A stretch of 64,000 nucleotides of DNA, from the NCBI RefSeq assembly GCF_036711975.1, contig NC_091975.1, positions 5,892,501 through 5,956,500 of the forward strand. Reading direction: 5' to 3'. The DNA comes from Onthophagus taurus (Eukaryota; Arthropoda; Insecta; Coleoptera; Scarabaeidae). The position numbers and the translations under genes were made by a program. The notes under the pieces were generated by a model. That model ran no database searches. It was given only the letters and a program-made list of their open reading frames with translations, and had not been told where the DNA came from. Shown here piece by piece: positions 1-13,300 of the stretch (position 1 is its first letter; every line of letters begins with the position of its first letter).

Positions 1-2866
1 GAAATTGTTGTTAAATTCTTTATAACAAAGTTATATGTTGTTTAATTAGACAAGGAGCGAAATCGTTATGAAATGTCATTTTTGAGATTAAAAAAATTCG
101 TAACTTTTTTAAAAATCTATTTGGAATTATAAAATTTTATGATTAAATTAAAAGAGATGTAGATTTTAGTAAAATGTGCGAAATGTTTGTTAAAAATCGG
201 TAATAAAAAGTTCTGAGTGGTAAAATTAAAATTATTCAAAAATGGGCAAAATTATTGTTGGTAATAAATTAAAAAAATCTTAACTCCTTTAAAAATCGAA
301 GTGGAATCATGAAATTGTTAGTAAATACTCTAAAAAGGATGCAGATTTCAATGAGAAATTCGAAATTGTTGTTAAATTCTTAATAAAAAAGTTATATCTT
401 GTTTAATAAGAAAGTGGGCGAAATCGTCATGAAATATGATTTTTGAGATTAAAAAATTCGTAACTTTTTTCAAAATCGATTTGGAATTATAAAATTTTCT
501 ATTATTACATTAAAAAGGATTTAGATTTTAGTAAAATGTGTGGAATGTTTGTTAAAATTGGTATTAAAAAGTTCTGAGTGGTGAAATGAAAATTATTTAA
601 AAATGGGAAAAATCGTTGTTTGTAATAAATTTAAAAAATCATAACTCCTTTGAAAATCGAGGTGGAATCATGAAATTTTTGGTAAATATTCCAAAAAGGA
701 TTTATATTTCGATGAGGACTTCGAAATTATTGTTAAATTCTTTATAACAAAGTTATATGTTGTTTAATAAGAAAGTGAGCGAAATCGTCATGAAATGTGA
801 TTTTTGAGATTAAAAAATTCGTAACTTTTTTCAAAATCGATTTGGAATTATGAAATTTTTTATGATTACATTAAAAAGGATATAGATTTTAGTGAAATGT
901 TTGTTAAAATCGGTATTAAAAAGTTCTGAGTGGTGAAATGAAAATTATTTTAAAATGGGAAAAATCGTTGTTTTGTAATAAATTTAAAAAATCTTAACTC
1001 CTTTGAAAATCGAGGTGGAATCATGAAATTTTTGGTAAATATTCCAAAAAGGATTTATATTTCGATGAGGACTTCGAAATTGTTGTTAAATTCTTTATAA
1101 CAAAGTTATATGTTGTTTAATTAGACAATGAGCGAAATTGTCATGAATTGTGACTTTTGAGATTAAAAAATTCGTAAGTTTTCTAAAAATCGATTTGGAA
1201 TTATGAAATTTTTTATGATTACATTAAAAAGGATATAGATTTTAGTGAAATGTGCGAAATGTTTGTTAAAATCCGTATTAAAAAGTTTTGAGTGGTAAAA
1301 TTAAAAGTATTCAAAAATGGGCTAAATTGTTGTTGGTAATAAATTAAAAAAATCTTAACTCCTTTAAAAATTGAAGTGGAATCATGAAATTGTTAGTAAA
1401 TACTCTAAAAAGGATGTAGATTTCAATGAGAAATTCGAAATTGTTGCTAAATTCTTAATAAAAAAATTATATCTTGTTTAATAAGAAAGTGAGCGAAATT
1501 GTCATGAAATGTGATTTTTGAGATTAAAAAATTCGTAACTTTTTTCAAAATCGATTTGGAATTATGAAATTTTCTATGATTACATTAAAAAGGATTTAGA
1601 TTTTCGTAAAATGTGTGGAATGTTTGTTAAAATCGGTATTAAAAAGTTCTGAGTGGTGAAATGAAAATTATTTAAAAATGGGAAAAATCGTTGTTTGTAA
1701 TAAATTTAAAAAATCATAACTCCTTTGAAAATCGAGGTGGAATCATGAAATTTTTGGTAAATATTCCAAAAAGGATTTATATTTCAATGAGGACTTCGAA
1801 ATTGTTGTTAAATTCTTTATAACAAAGTTATATGTTGTTTAATTAGACAAGGAGCGAAATCGTCATGAAATGTGATTTTTGAGATTAAAAAAATTCGTAA
1901 CTTTTTTAAAAATCGATTTGGAATTGTAAAAATTTTTATGGTTAAATTAAAAGGGATGTAGATTTTAGTAAAATGTGCGAAATGTTTGTTAAAAACCGTA
2001 TTAAAAAGTTTTGAGTGGTGAAATGAAAATTATTCGAAAATGGGAAAAATTGTTTTGTAATAAATTTAAAAAATCTTAACTCCTTTAAAAATCGAAGTGG
2101 AATCATGAAATTGTTAGTAAATACTCTAAAAATGATGTAGATTTCAATGAGAAATTCGAAATTGTTGTTAAATTCTTAATAAAAAAATTATATCTTGTTT
2201 AATAAGAAAGTGAGCGAAATCGTCATGAAATGTGATTTTTGAGATTAAAAAATTCGTAACTTTTTTCAAAATCGATTTGGAATTATGAAATTTTCTATGA
2301 TTACTTTAAAAAAGATGTAGATTTTAGTAAAATGTGCGAAATGTTTGTTAAAATCGGTATTAAAAAGTTCTGAGTGGTGAAATGAAAATTATTTAAAAAT
2401 GGGAAAAATCGTTGTTTGTAATAAATTTAAAAAATCTTAACTCCTTTAAAAATCGAGGTGGAATCATGAAATTTTTGGTAAATATTCCAAAAAGGATTTA
2501 TATTTCGATGAGGACTTCGAAATTGTTGTTAAATTCTTTATAACAAAGTTATATGTTGTTTAATTAGATAATGAGCGAAATTGTCATGAAATGTGTTTTT
2601 TGAGATTAAAAAAATTAATAACTTTTTTAAAAATCTATTTGGAATTGTAAATTTTTTTATGATTAAATTAAAAGGGATGTAGATTTTAGTAAAATGTGCG
2701 AAATGTTTGTTAAAATCCGTATTAAAAAGTTTTGAGTGGTAAAATTAAAAGTATTCAAAAATGGGCAAAATTGTTGTTGGTAATAAATTAAAAAAATCTT
2801 AACTTCTTTAAAAATTGATCATGAAATTTTTACTAAAAACTCTAAAAAGAATGTAGATTATGATAT
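1..2866. repeat. satellite array, ~360-bp dimers of ~180-bp monomers
   Basis: The phrase cgaaattgttgttaaattct and close variants recur at about 1, 361, 721, 1074, 1435, 1797, 2157 and 2517, a period of roughly 360 bp. A diverged version (cgaaatgtttgttaaaatcg) recurs half a unit later, so each unit is a dimer of about 180-bp monomers. Units come in two subtypes, ctttataac and cttaataaa, in the order A B A A B A B A. The array enters from the left edge of the window and decays at about 2866. No coding function is seen. Confidence 0.93.
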
Positions 2867-5290
2867 ATGAAATATTGAAGTATTCAATTAATTTTCTTCA
2901 ATGATATTAAATGAATTATAACCCTCAAGGGTACCCTTACAAGTTGCACCATCAATTACTCAACATTAAAATAATTAGTTCGGAAGGTAATTTTATGTTC
3001 GTCGATTGATTATCGTCGGAATTTTCGTTTTGCAAACTTTCCAAAGACGTTCATAAATCAATAAAGTTAACGAAGTTTAAACTAGCCACATAACGTGACT
3101 TCAAAACTTAAAAATTCTTTATTAAGTTCTTCGATGAGGGAATGAGAAATATTGTTTTTCAAGAAAATAATTTTCATCACAGCTACCTTTTGGCATCATC
3201 TACAAACGAGTTTTATTAATAAATCATTGGAAAGGATAACCATTGTTCTTATTTATAAAGTTTTGTTTATAAATAAATTTATAAATAAGAAAAAAACTAG
3301 GTGATTATTTTATTTGAAGCTTTTTTTAAATTCTTTTAACTCATTGTAAAATTAAAAGAGAATATAATGAGAAATTCGTCTGAAATCGTTGCCAAACTAT
3401 GACAATAAAGGAGTAGTAGTTTTCGTTCTTTGCAGAGAGAATCATTTTCTGACGCAGACAACGATATTTTGCAATGGCAAATTCTAAATTTACACCTCGG
3501 GGTACGATAAAATATAGGTGTGTTGTGGATATTTTCACACAACCAAGATTTATTTATATAAAAGAGTTGAATACAAGAAAAAAGATGATGTGTCAACCAG
3601 AATTTTAATCCAAAAATAACAAATCAAAATAGAATTTTAGTTTCTGACTAAATTATAGCTTAATCAAGATTATTCAACTTGATTGTTATTAGTAACAATA
3701 ATTTTGGGTGAACCCCAAGAGATCTAACCCACAATTCAACTGTAATGTCGGTCTGATAATTATAGTTCCTATCTATTGAGATAATAACATTAATGTAGAT
3801 ACAAATGTATTTATGAATCATTAATAATAAAACTTTTTAAATTTTTTATAACTTACATAAAAACCGAAAAACCTATTATCGAATAACAAATTTATGAAGG
3901 TTCACGTTCTCAGAATTGATGACGATAAAGCACACCTCGTTCTTATCTCCAAAGCTTTTTTCCATACATTTTCTTTTTGCTAACATCCCCCTCCTGTTCC
4001 ATATTACATTCTTTTCCATCACGCTTTGATTCACTTTATCCTTATTTTTAGGTTTATAAACTTTAAGGCACTCTGTGTTATAAAGTTTTATTCCCCCAGT
4101 TACGTAAGCTCTAACGCAATAAAGTTTTACATCCCTTTTTCGTTAGATTTAACATTAAAGGCTTCTTAGCTTTATTTTTAATTAATTTAATACAGATAAA
4201 TTCACCCTTGAATAAAATGAATTGGGTCATTTTTTATTAATCGAGAGTAACAAAGACTTTGTATAACTTTGTATGGAACGGTTTCTTAGCAACAAGTTTT
4301 GTATTTTTGTTTGTGTACTAAAGGCGAAATTTAATTAATTGTGAGTTAAACAATCGGGCTGTTTAAAGCTCTATCGGTTAAATATAAAATTTAAATTTTC
4401 GTTTTGTTTATAATATTACAGGTCAAAGTGGTTGTAAATCTTTAGTGACCGTTAAAATTTAACAGTTTTTCAGGTTTAAATTTGGATGAAGTTAAAACTT
4501 TTTCGTTACACCCAAAAATAAATAAATTTCGAAAAAAAATATACATGTATATTATATTCTCAAATAAAAAAGAATCATGTGTTTTACATTCCTTTTAACA
4601 CAACTCTCTATAAAAATCTTACAAGAAATCAAGTTAATGATGGTCTTTTGGCAACAAAGCGAGAAGGAAAAATAGAACTTTTTGATGAACAATTTGCTTG
4701 GGTTTAAAAATTTTTATATTTATTTTTATTTCTTTTAAGATTTATTAAGTTTGTTGTTAAAGAGAATTTTTTGATAAAATTAATTATCTTAGTAACAAAT
4801 TCTTCTTTAAATTCACTTACGATTTTTTATTTCGGCGAGGTTGTTCAAATGAAAGTGAAACTAAAAGGTTTATTTAGAGAACCACCTGAACAAAAGGGTG
4901 ACCACAAACTGAGCTCCGTTTTCCTATCCGCGTGGAAACACATTTCGAAAACGCCTGCGCAACATTTCAGTGTATCCACCTCGCATATACTGAAAATTCT
5001 CCTGTAACGAAAATATTATCTGCTTAGAGAGAACAACCGTTACCATTCAATTCTAGTTCTGTTTTATTTACGATTCTAACTGAAAAATAACGACAAAAAA
5101 ATAGAGCAAACCATTAACGTGTTTATTTATTTATTATTTTTTTATTACTTTTTCTCTAATGGTTTTTGTGTTTTGCTGTAATAAACTGAAATAACATTTC
5201 GAGAAATAAAATAAATATTACAAAAAACTTTTAAATTTTTTTGAACTGCATAAATCGATATCAACAAGTTAACATTATTGTAGGCTTCAA
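2867..5290. other. no gene recognised; AT-rich spacer
   Basis: There is no convincing exon here. Short open frames occur on both strands, for example minus 3341-3538 and plus 4850-5007. None resembles a known family, and none has an ATG in good context followed by splice-linked continuation. The patch at 4900-5000 is a little richer in CpG than its surroundings, but I cannot assign it a role. Confidence 0.5.
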
Positions 5291-5662
5291 TGGTTTGTCA
5301 AAAATTAGAACGAATTCGATTAGAGAATACTTGATATTGAATCTCATAATAGAAGACTTCTAACTGCTGGCTGAAGATTAGATACCACTGGAACAGTAAA
5401 AACTGGTAATAAAAGACTTCTAACTACATGCAAAAGATTAACTCCTACTAAAAAAAGACTTCCAACGGCTTGCAGAAGTTTAGGTAGTGCTAATGCAGAC
5501 AAGAAACTATTTAGAAAAAGTTTCTAACTGCTTGCAGAAGATTACACTCCTAATGAGAGTCAAGATATTTCTTACAGTGGACATCCAAGTACTTGCAGAA
5601 GATTAGATACTACTGAAAGAGCATATCACAGTAGCAGTCCACTGAAGGTGAAAAGTAGTAAT
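5291..5662. repeat. diverged minisatellite, left part
   Basis: Imperfect repeats are built around gacttctaactgcttgcag followed by aagattagatactactg and a linker resembling agtaaaaactggtaataaaa. Spacing is irregular, about 55-75 bp. The same repeats resume at 8308 after the LINE insertion, so the two parts were one array. Confidence 0.8.
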
Positions 5663-8307
5663 CAGGGCACACCCTGGTGGAACGAATCTCTTGGCTCCGA
5701 AAGCTTTTCAACCGGGCCAAGACATTAGGTGAACGGGAGAAATATAAACAGGCTCTAACGAATTACACCAAAAACATACGTAAGGCAAAAAGAGAGTCTT
5801 GGAGGAGGTTCTATGAGGGAGTGAAAGACACACCCAGCAGTGCAAGAATTCACAAGATTCTCGCTAGAGATCCAGCACTACCCCTGGGCTCACACACAGA
5901 CTCACTTCCCAGGAAGCCTGATGATGAGGACCGATAATGCCACAGCGGGCTATTCCTGCAAGGCAAAGCGCCCCTCAAATACGGATTGGAGTGTGGCTAG
6001 AAAAGTCGTCACTTACACATCCGTGGACCAGGCAATTCAAACGTTTAAGCCGTTCAAATCGCCTGGAGAAGACAATATATTTCCTGCTTTGTTACAGCAG
6101 GGGAGGTCTTTGTTGTTGCCAATCTTGGTAAAAATTTTCAGAGCGAGTGTCGCCTGGAAATATGTGCCAGCAGAATGGACTAAGGTACGGGTATTTTACA
6201 TACCCAAAGCGGGCCGTTCGGTCCCTACTTCTAATGCCTTTCGACCCATCAGCCTAACGTCATTTCTGCTGAAAACCCTTGAAAAAGTTCTGGAACGGTA
6301 TATCCGTACGGTGCCATTGGTATCTGGTCCACTGAGTCCCCACCAGTATGCTTATCAAGCGGGAAAATCAGCAGAATTGGCTCTACACAACTTAGTTGGT
6401 AGAGTATCCAGGACGCTGCAGGATAAAGAAATCTTGGTTTGTGCGTTTCTGGATATAGAGGGAGCGTTCAACAACGCAATACCACAATCTCTTGAAAGAG
6501 CTGCTTTTGACAGGGGAATGGGTTGGGTCCGCAATATACTAGATAGTAGAATAGTTTCTAAATCACTCCACGGTGATAGGATACGCTTCAGGCCGGGAGG
6601 TGGCTGTCCGCAGGGAGGGGTGTTATCTCCCCTGCTTTAGTCCCTCCTAGTTGACGATCTGATTGCGATAGTCGAAGCCATTGGTGTGGAAATACAAGCT
6701 TATGCTGATGACATTGTCGTTATGGTCAAAGGAACCTGTTTGCCGAGGATATCTAAAGTCCTCCAGGTGACCCTAGATACCATTTACGCTTGGTGTAAGG
6801 GAGAGAACCTCTCAATAAACTCGCAAAAGACAATTGTTGTGCCCTTCACCAGGAAGCGAAAGTTGGATGGACTAATCCGCCCAACTATCCAAGGTGAAGA
6901 AATTCCTTTCTCAAAGGAAGTCAAATATCTAGGAGTAATCCTAGACAAAACCCTGTCATGGAATGGACATTTGCACAAAGCTAGACTATCCTTGTGGACT
7001 TGTCGCAGTCTTTGTGGAAAAAATTAGGGTCTTACCCCTGAAAGACTGTACTGGCTCTATGTGACTGTGGTTAGACCTATGATCACATACGGAGCAGCAG
7101 CCTGGTATAGGAAAGTCCGACAGACTTCAGTTATCAGTAAACTTTCACGAATTCAACGAGTAGCTGGATTGGCAATCTCTGGTGCGATAGGCACAACGCC
7201 AACTCTAGCAATGGAGGTTCTGCTTGGCCTATCTCCTCTACATTTGCATATAGAGAAAGTGGCTAGAACAACCATTTACAGATTTAAGCAATATGCTCAA
7301 AACTGTTCCGACATGTCCTACCAATGGGCTGCGGAAGACATTATAAGCACTGATACTGTGCTATCAATGCCGTCAGATTTGGCGGTATCACTATCAGTGA
7401 TTAACGCTCGATACCAGATTGTACTGCCTGAGCGGCAGTCCTGGATCGAAAATGAAAATTCTCTGGTTCGGGCAGACATTTGCTTGTACACAGATGGATC
7501 AAAAACGCCTGAAGGGGTAGGAGCAGGAGTATACTGCCAGACACCTCGAATTAAGCAAGCCTACAGCCCGGGTACGTACTGTATTGTATTCCAGGCGGAA
7601 GTATTTGCTATTGACATGGGTACTAAAATCCTTCTTGAAAGAGGGGTGAAGAACATGACAGTACGAATTTTCTCAGACAGTCAAGCCGCTCTCCAGGCGC
7701 TGCAAGCCGTGAAAACGGTGTCGGCTCTGGTTAATGATTGTAAGAGAACATTAAACACACTGAGTTGTGATAACAGAGTCTCTCTGATCTGGGTCCCGGG
7801 TCACTCTGGGGTTGCTGGCAATGAAGCGGCAGATAAGCTAGCACGAGATGGCAGCGCTGAAGCGTTTGTGGGACCGGAACCAGCAGTTGGTGTATCATTT
7901 GCGATGGCCAAATATAGGATTGGACTGTGGGCTGAAGAGAGACTTCGCCTACTGTGGACCAGTTCTCCTGGAATGAGACCCGGGAATATTTTAGGACTTG
8001 CCCGTAGTAGCATAAAAGTTCTAATGGGTGTTTTTACTGGGCACTGCCGATTAAAAGCACATCTCAACTTGTTGGGTTTAGCCGACGATGTTGAATGCCG
8101 ACTATGTGCGGAGGAAGCAGAGACGGTTCAGATCTCAAAAGATCTGAATGACCTTTCGCCGAGCAAGGTATTAATGTTCGTTAAGAGCATTGGACTGCAC
8201 GGTGAAATTTGATAACGGTATCTATCGGGGTACAATAGATCCTTAGGGTCGCGGTGCAAGGTTGATTGGTCCGCCTACCCGATATGTATTCTATGTAATG
8301 TAATGTA
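5663..8307 (+). mobile_element. 5'-truncated non-LTR retrotransposon (LINE) with RT and RNase H
   Basis: The insertion begins just before the conserved TPWWN motif that follows the endonuclease region, so the endonuclease and any ORF1 are absent. This is typical of 5'-truncated LINE copies. It then carries a reverse transcriptase, an RNase H domain, a C-terminal C-x-x-C motif and a short 3' tail of repeated tgtaa (about 8293-8307). Both flanks are minisatellite. The sequences at 5647-5662 and 8308-8325 resemble each other as diverged target duplications would, although repeat register could give the same appearance. An RNase H downstream of RT suggests the I/LOA/R1-like group. I do not assign a named family. 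Confidence 0.87.
5665..8212 (+). pseudogene. inactivated LINE ORF2 (reverse transcriptase plus RNase H)
   Basis: Seen in order: the linker with LFNRAK and KRESWRRF (5700-5815); RT fingers and palm with KSPGEDNIFP, FRPISLTSF and DIEGAFNN; the CPQGGVLSPLL motif ending at a TAG (6638-6640); the catalytic YADD (about 6701-6712); a second TAG (7025-7027); then RNase H with YTDGSKT, FQAEVFAI, FSDSQAAL and WVPGHSGVAGNEAADKLA. The frame shifts near 5690 and again between about 5840 and 5937. Both in-frame TAGs fall where related proteins usually have Trp, consistent with TGG-to-TAG changes. After CRLC near 8096-8107 the text jumps to a far C-terminal segment (SPSKVLMFVKSIGL), so part of the tail is deleted. 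The element cannot make an intact protein. Confidence 0.88.
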
Positions 8308-8990
8308 AGAGTAAAAACTAGTAATAGAAGACTTCTAACTACGTGCAAAAGATTACCTCCTGCTAAAAAAGATTTTCAACTGCTTGCAGAAGATTAGATA
8401 TTACTGGAAGAGTAAAAAGTGGTAATCGAAGACTTCTAATTACATGCGAAAGATTATATACTGCTAATGGGAGTTTATATGTGGTATATGTTCCACAATG
8501 TAATAAAATAAAGTTACGAATTAGTTAATTAATGGAGACTAGAAGCTCCTTACAAAAAGCTTCTAACTGCTTGCAGAAGATTACACACTGCTAGCAGATA
8601 ACTAGATACTACTAAAGGGAACCTAGACACTCCTAATGAGATATGCCTACATGCAGAAGATTAGATACTGCTGGGAGAGTAGATATTGGTAATAGAACAC
8701 TTTTAACTGCTTGCAAAAGATTAGATACTTGCTAGATATTTCTTACACTATCTAAGTATTTGCAGAAGATTAGATAGTGCTGAGAGAAGATAAAATACTG
8801 CTAATGAAAGATTTTATATTATTAATACATGGCTAGATACCGCTGGCAGAAGACTAGAAACTATTAATTGAAATTAGTTACTCCTACTAGAGTACTGTTA
8901 ATACAAAACTATTTACTGTAGGCAAAAACTAGACACTCATAATGAAAACTAGGAACTTCTAATGAAACACTGCTAATACAAGAGTAGCCG
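8308..8990. repeat. diverged minisatellite, right part
   Basis: This continues the 5291-5662 repeat (gacttctaactgcttgcag, aagattagatactgctg and related). It becomes progressively more degenerate to the right and is interrupted by about 80 bp of unrelated AT-rich sequence near 8475-8545. Confidence 0.75.
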
Positions 8991-10239
8991 TTTCTGTATG
9001 TTCGGTTCTGCAATACACTTGCCATAACAAATAAAAAAAATGTATCTTCAAACGACTAGAATTCAAGAACACTATTTTGGACAACACTCTAAGGGTAGTA
9101 TAAAACATTTTGCACCAATAACGCTTTAACTGTCTTTCTATGCCGCCAGTTTCAAACAATCTTTGACCATGAAATTAAAGGTTTTTGGTTCTCTTTGAAC
9201 ACCCACTGCTGACCTGACCAAATTTCACGATTCCAATCCTATCTAGAAAGATTTCTCTGCTGATAGTACTCATACAAGGGGCTTTTTACAAATCAAATAT
9301 TAAATGCCTGTGCAAATCCTCTCGTTTCATTGCATTGCATTAAATGCACCAAAATCCCAGCAATGAGGTCAGCACCTCACGATTGGAAATTTGTAATGAA
9401 TTAGTTTTCATTTAATTTTGGCAAATACTGGATACAATTTGATGATTGATTCCAAACTTTTAAAATAGAAAATCAATTTGATTTTTTTTTTATAAACTTA
9501 ATCTTCACAAACACTCTCAAAATAAATGCATAATAGATTGTAATAACGCTTAAGCACTTACCTTTGTTTTGTTTTGGAACCTTTCTGAAAGCCGCTTACA
9601 TTAAATGAAAAGGGAAGTTACAAAAGCAGCTGTTTCGAGTAAATCCTGAAACTCAACGGTTTTGTTTTGCTCCAAGTCCGGAGGAGCAACGATTCGTATC
9701 CGAGGCAATTAAATTTTCGTTGTACCGCTTCAACAAGTACTTAATCTCGGCGTTTTTGGCACAACCAACTAAAAAAAAGGATTTAATTTTTTTTAAGGGA
9801 AATCAAAAGGATTACCAAGAAAAACACCCTCTTAAATTTCACTTTTTATTTCGATCGATTATAAAAAAAAATAAATTATTTTTAAGAACCATCAATTTTT
9901 ATTTTTGAAAGCATCCTTTGTTCGTGTGCACTTAAAAATGGGAATGATTTTCTTGGAGAATATCATAAGAAAATGTTTAAGCGGTTTGAATTTTAAATAT
10001 AATTTTGATGAATCTTATTTTTTTGAACACATCATTAGAATTTTTATTTTTGTATCATATAAAATCTTTTTTTTTTATATTTACACTCGTTTTTCTTATA
10101 TTTATGAGCAACGAGATTGTTGAAATAAATTAAATTAGTGCTTTCTAAAAAAATCTAAAAAAAAAGAAGCTATTTAAAAATTAATTTAAAAATTATAGAA
10201 AAAAGGCAGTTTTTTTGTAGACAAATCCATTGTTTTTCT
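8991..10239 (-). other. 3' flank and 3' UTR side of Tm1; no other gene seen
   Basis: No exon is recognisable. On the minus strand this lies downstream of the most distal Tm1 stop codon. The reverse complement of ttttatttcg near 9843-9850 supplies a possible AATAAA poly(A) signal for the longest Tm1 transcript, but several similar AT-rich hexamers exist and none stands out. Confidence 0.45.
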
Positions 10240-10322
10240 TTAATATCCAGCTAAATCGGCCATCGTTTGATCCATTTCGTCAGCGATGGCTTTAAATTTT
10301 GATCGTTCTTGAATAAGTTCGT
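10240..10322 (-). CDS. Tm1: Tm1 terminal exon 9c (ends ADLAGY)
   Basis: The 83-nt exon (80 coding nt plus stop) is preceded on the minus strand by acceptor ttacag. It starts with the last two bases of an Asp codon whose first base comes from exon 8. The peptide runs from (D)ELIQERSKF to ADLAGY and a TAA. The -GY end is the classical tropomyosin C-terminus that overlaps the next molecule's N-terminus. It is the most distal of three alternative 3' ends and gives a 284-aa muscle isoform. Confidence 0.93.
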
Positions 10323-13300
10323 CTGTAACCAATAATGTTAGTTGTGTTAGTCAAGAATAGGAAAGAAATTTTAGTATTATTAAAAAATAATAAAAACTAA
10401 CCACCGAGAATACGTGAATTTTTTATTATTTTTTTATCGCCCTACTGTATATACAATACTCAAAAAGATAAGACTGATAAATAAGATATTTAGTTAACAA
10501 ATCCACCAAGAAAATAGACAAATAAATTAAAAAATAATCATCTCATTAAGCATTTAAGAAATTAACGATCATTGTTGGCGAAATTGAGTCGACCCAAACC
10601 GTTGTGGAAACTTTTATGTTAAGTTAACAAATAATCTGAAATGATCGATAATTTCTTCGTATTGCTGAGTAGCGCACAAGAAGAGCCATAAGTCGATTTA
10701 CAAAATGAGTTCGACGAAAGCCGTATCCAAATCGTCTCCAATTTCCTTGTAACGTTCCTTTTCGGCCACCAATTCGTCTGTAAGTTCAAAAAGGTCATCA
10801 ATTTATTTACTCCACGAGTATAATTAATTGCACAACGAACTCTTCTTTTTAGTTTAAGAAAATCATGCTCTAAAAATATGTTATAATCTTCTTTATTTAA
10901 CTTTTTCTGGAAAAGGTTTGGTTTTAAGGTTTGGTTAGTTAAAAAAAACCATGCAACAAAAAAATCAAAAAAAAATTGTGATTAAAATTTTATAATAACT
11001 GATTAACTACATAAAATACAAATAATATATAATACTAAATCAAAATATTGGGGGAGGGGGATTGTGTCTTTATGGTGTACGCCTTTTGAAAAGTGTTTTT
11101 GCACGGACACGTTTAATAAATAGCGACCCAAAAACCCATCAGTAAATTATATAAATAATAGAAAAAAATCACAACATAAACGCCCCGAAAAATTCTACAT
11201 TATAAAAAAATAATATAATCAAATATATTGTTCTAAACGCGCCGGCTTTTTACTTTCAATTTCCAAACGGCGCAACCGAAAAAATTACAAAAAAAATTAT
11301 TTGACTAATTTCCTCTAAATTAATCATGTACAATTATACAAATAGAATAAACCGAAAATTGAAAAACAAAAAAAAAATAAAAATTAAGGAATGATTTGTG
11401 TGAATAATCAGCATGGAATTACAAATTTTTTAAAAACATTTTTTAAACCTTAAAAAAACTTATTCATCAGTTGCTTTAATTGGCAGTGTTTTTAATTTAT
11501 ATTTTGACCTGTATTTAATCGTTTGAAGTTTTAAGGCTTAAACAACATTTATAAAAAAAAATTGGAAACAAAAAATAAGTAATCCAGTGCGAAATTTCGA
11601 CCTGAGCGGTTGGTTTCTACGACGAAGCACCCTGCGAGGATATATGAAGAGAACAAAAAAAAATGATAACCTTACAAACTATATCTGTTTCTGTTTAAAA
11701 AAAAAATGTGTAAGCACTTGAACGCGTCGTCAGTATATTTCTTTTAAATCATTCTTTTTCAATATTATTCATTCTTTTGCAGTGGGAATGTTGTCGCTGT
11801 GTTTTATGTGTTTTAAACGTGTTCTTTTTTTTTCAAATTAAATTTTTAAAGGTTGAAATCGTCTACATGTTCTGAATGTCGTGCAATGTTGCCTCCATTT
11901 CGTCCGCCAATTGTTTGTTTCTTTCCTTTTCCGCCAACAATTCATCTGTAACGGTGTTAATTTGTTATGCAAACAACAAAAAATCGAAATTAAAAAACAC
12001 AGTCACAAAAAAAAACTAGCATTAATTAAAGTTATTATTTATATAAACTTTTTTTAATCTTTTTGAAAACAAAAACTTTCATTTTTACCTTCTAGTCTGT
12101 CGACTTCCTTTTGGAGTTTTTGAACCGAACGTTCAGCGAACTCAGCACGGGCTTCAGCCTATATTTTAAAATACAAATTTTAATTAGTTTAAAAATTAAG
12201 TATATAAATTTTTTTATTTGTTAATAAGAATTATATTTCAATGAAAACTCTATGAAATTAAGTATTTTTGAAATCGATTCTATCAATTTTTCTTCATAAT
12301 TCGCAATTAATCAATATAACCCTTCAGATACGTTATGGAAAGTTGCTGGATGTGGGAACATTAAAAAAAAGTTACACTTCCAAGAGAAGATAAGGAATCT
12401 GCCTATTTTGTTAAGATATTGGCAAGGGAAACCTTGACTCGTGTATGATTTTGAGATATAGAGGCCAGCTCATCATATACAATCATAAAAAATCGTGAGT
12501 TGAGGAATTGTTTAACTTAAAATTTTGGCAGAGATCCATGATATGATGAGGGTTGGGTTTACCATCAACCTAAATAGTAAAAATGTATTGGCATAAAGAA
12601 TAACTTAGGTTTCAACTTCTTCCAGTTATTTAATGCTGGAAAGCACTAAGCATGATTTAGGTGCTCGGCAAAATCCTTTAATGATGAAGCACACTCTACC
12701 TATTCTGTTAGGTTGTTAACAAGAGAAAACCTGGCTCGATTATGATAGCTTTGAAGCATGGAGAATAGCTCATCATATATAATCGTGAAAGATTGCGTTG
12801 GGGAATTCTTAAACTGGCTAATTTTGGTAGAGTTCCCTGAAGAGAGATGTGAAATGACAAAAATTGGAATAAATCCATTCTAAGATGTGGGTTGAATTTA
12901 CTATCAACCTCAGTAGCAAAAATTTATTGGCATAATAAATTACTTGGGTTTGTCTTTGAAAGCTACTTCTAGTAACAGAACTCAACAAGCAAAGATAGAG
13001 CTGTTTTCAACTTTCTAATAGTTCAGAGCTGCGATTTTGAACACCATTTAGGTGCTTGGAATCAACCTTTAATGATGAAGCAAACTCTGTCTATTCAGTT
13101 AGGTTATTGACAAGGGATACATTTCCACGTTTGGAATCATTATTACATCGAATTTTAAAATAAAATGGTCTACATTTTCATTTTTACACGTTTCGGTATA
13201 CTTTTACCATCATCATCAACTCGTCATGACAAAATTGGAATGTCCAACAAAGGGCAGAAGCTTTTCCTTCTGGTTCAGTCTTTATCAAAGATAATTTATT

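Noticed and set aside
3336..3596. Overlapping minus-strand frames, one of 86 codons
   Set aside because: Two overlapping frames on the same strand, neither with family resemblance, in AT-rich sequence where such frames arise by chance.
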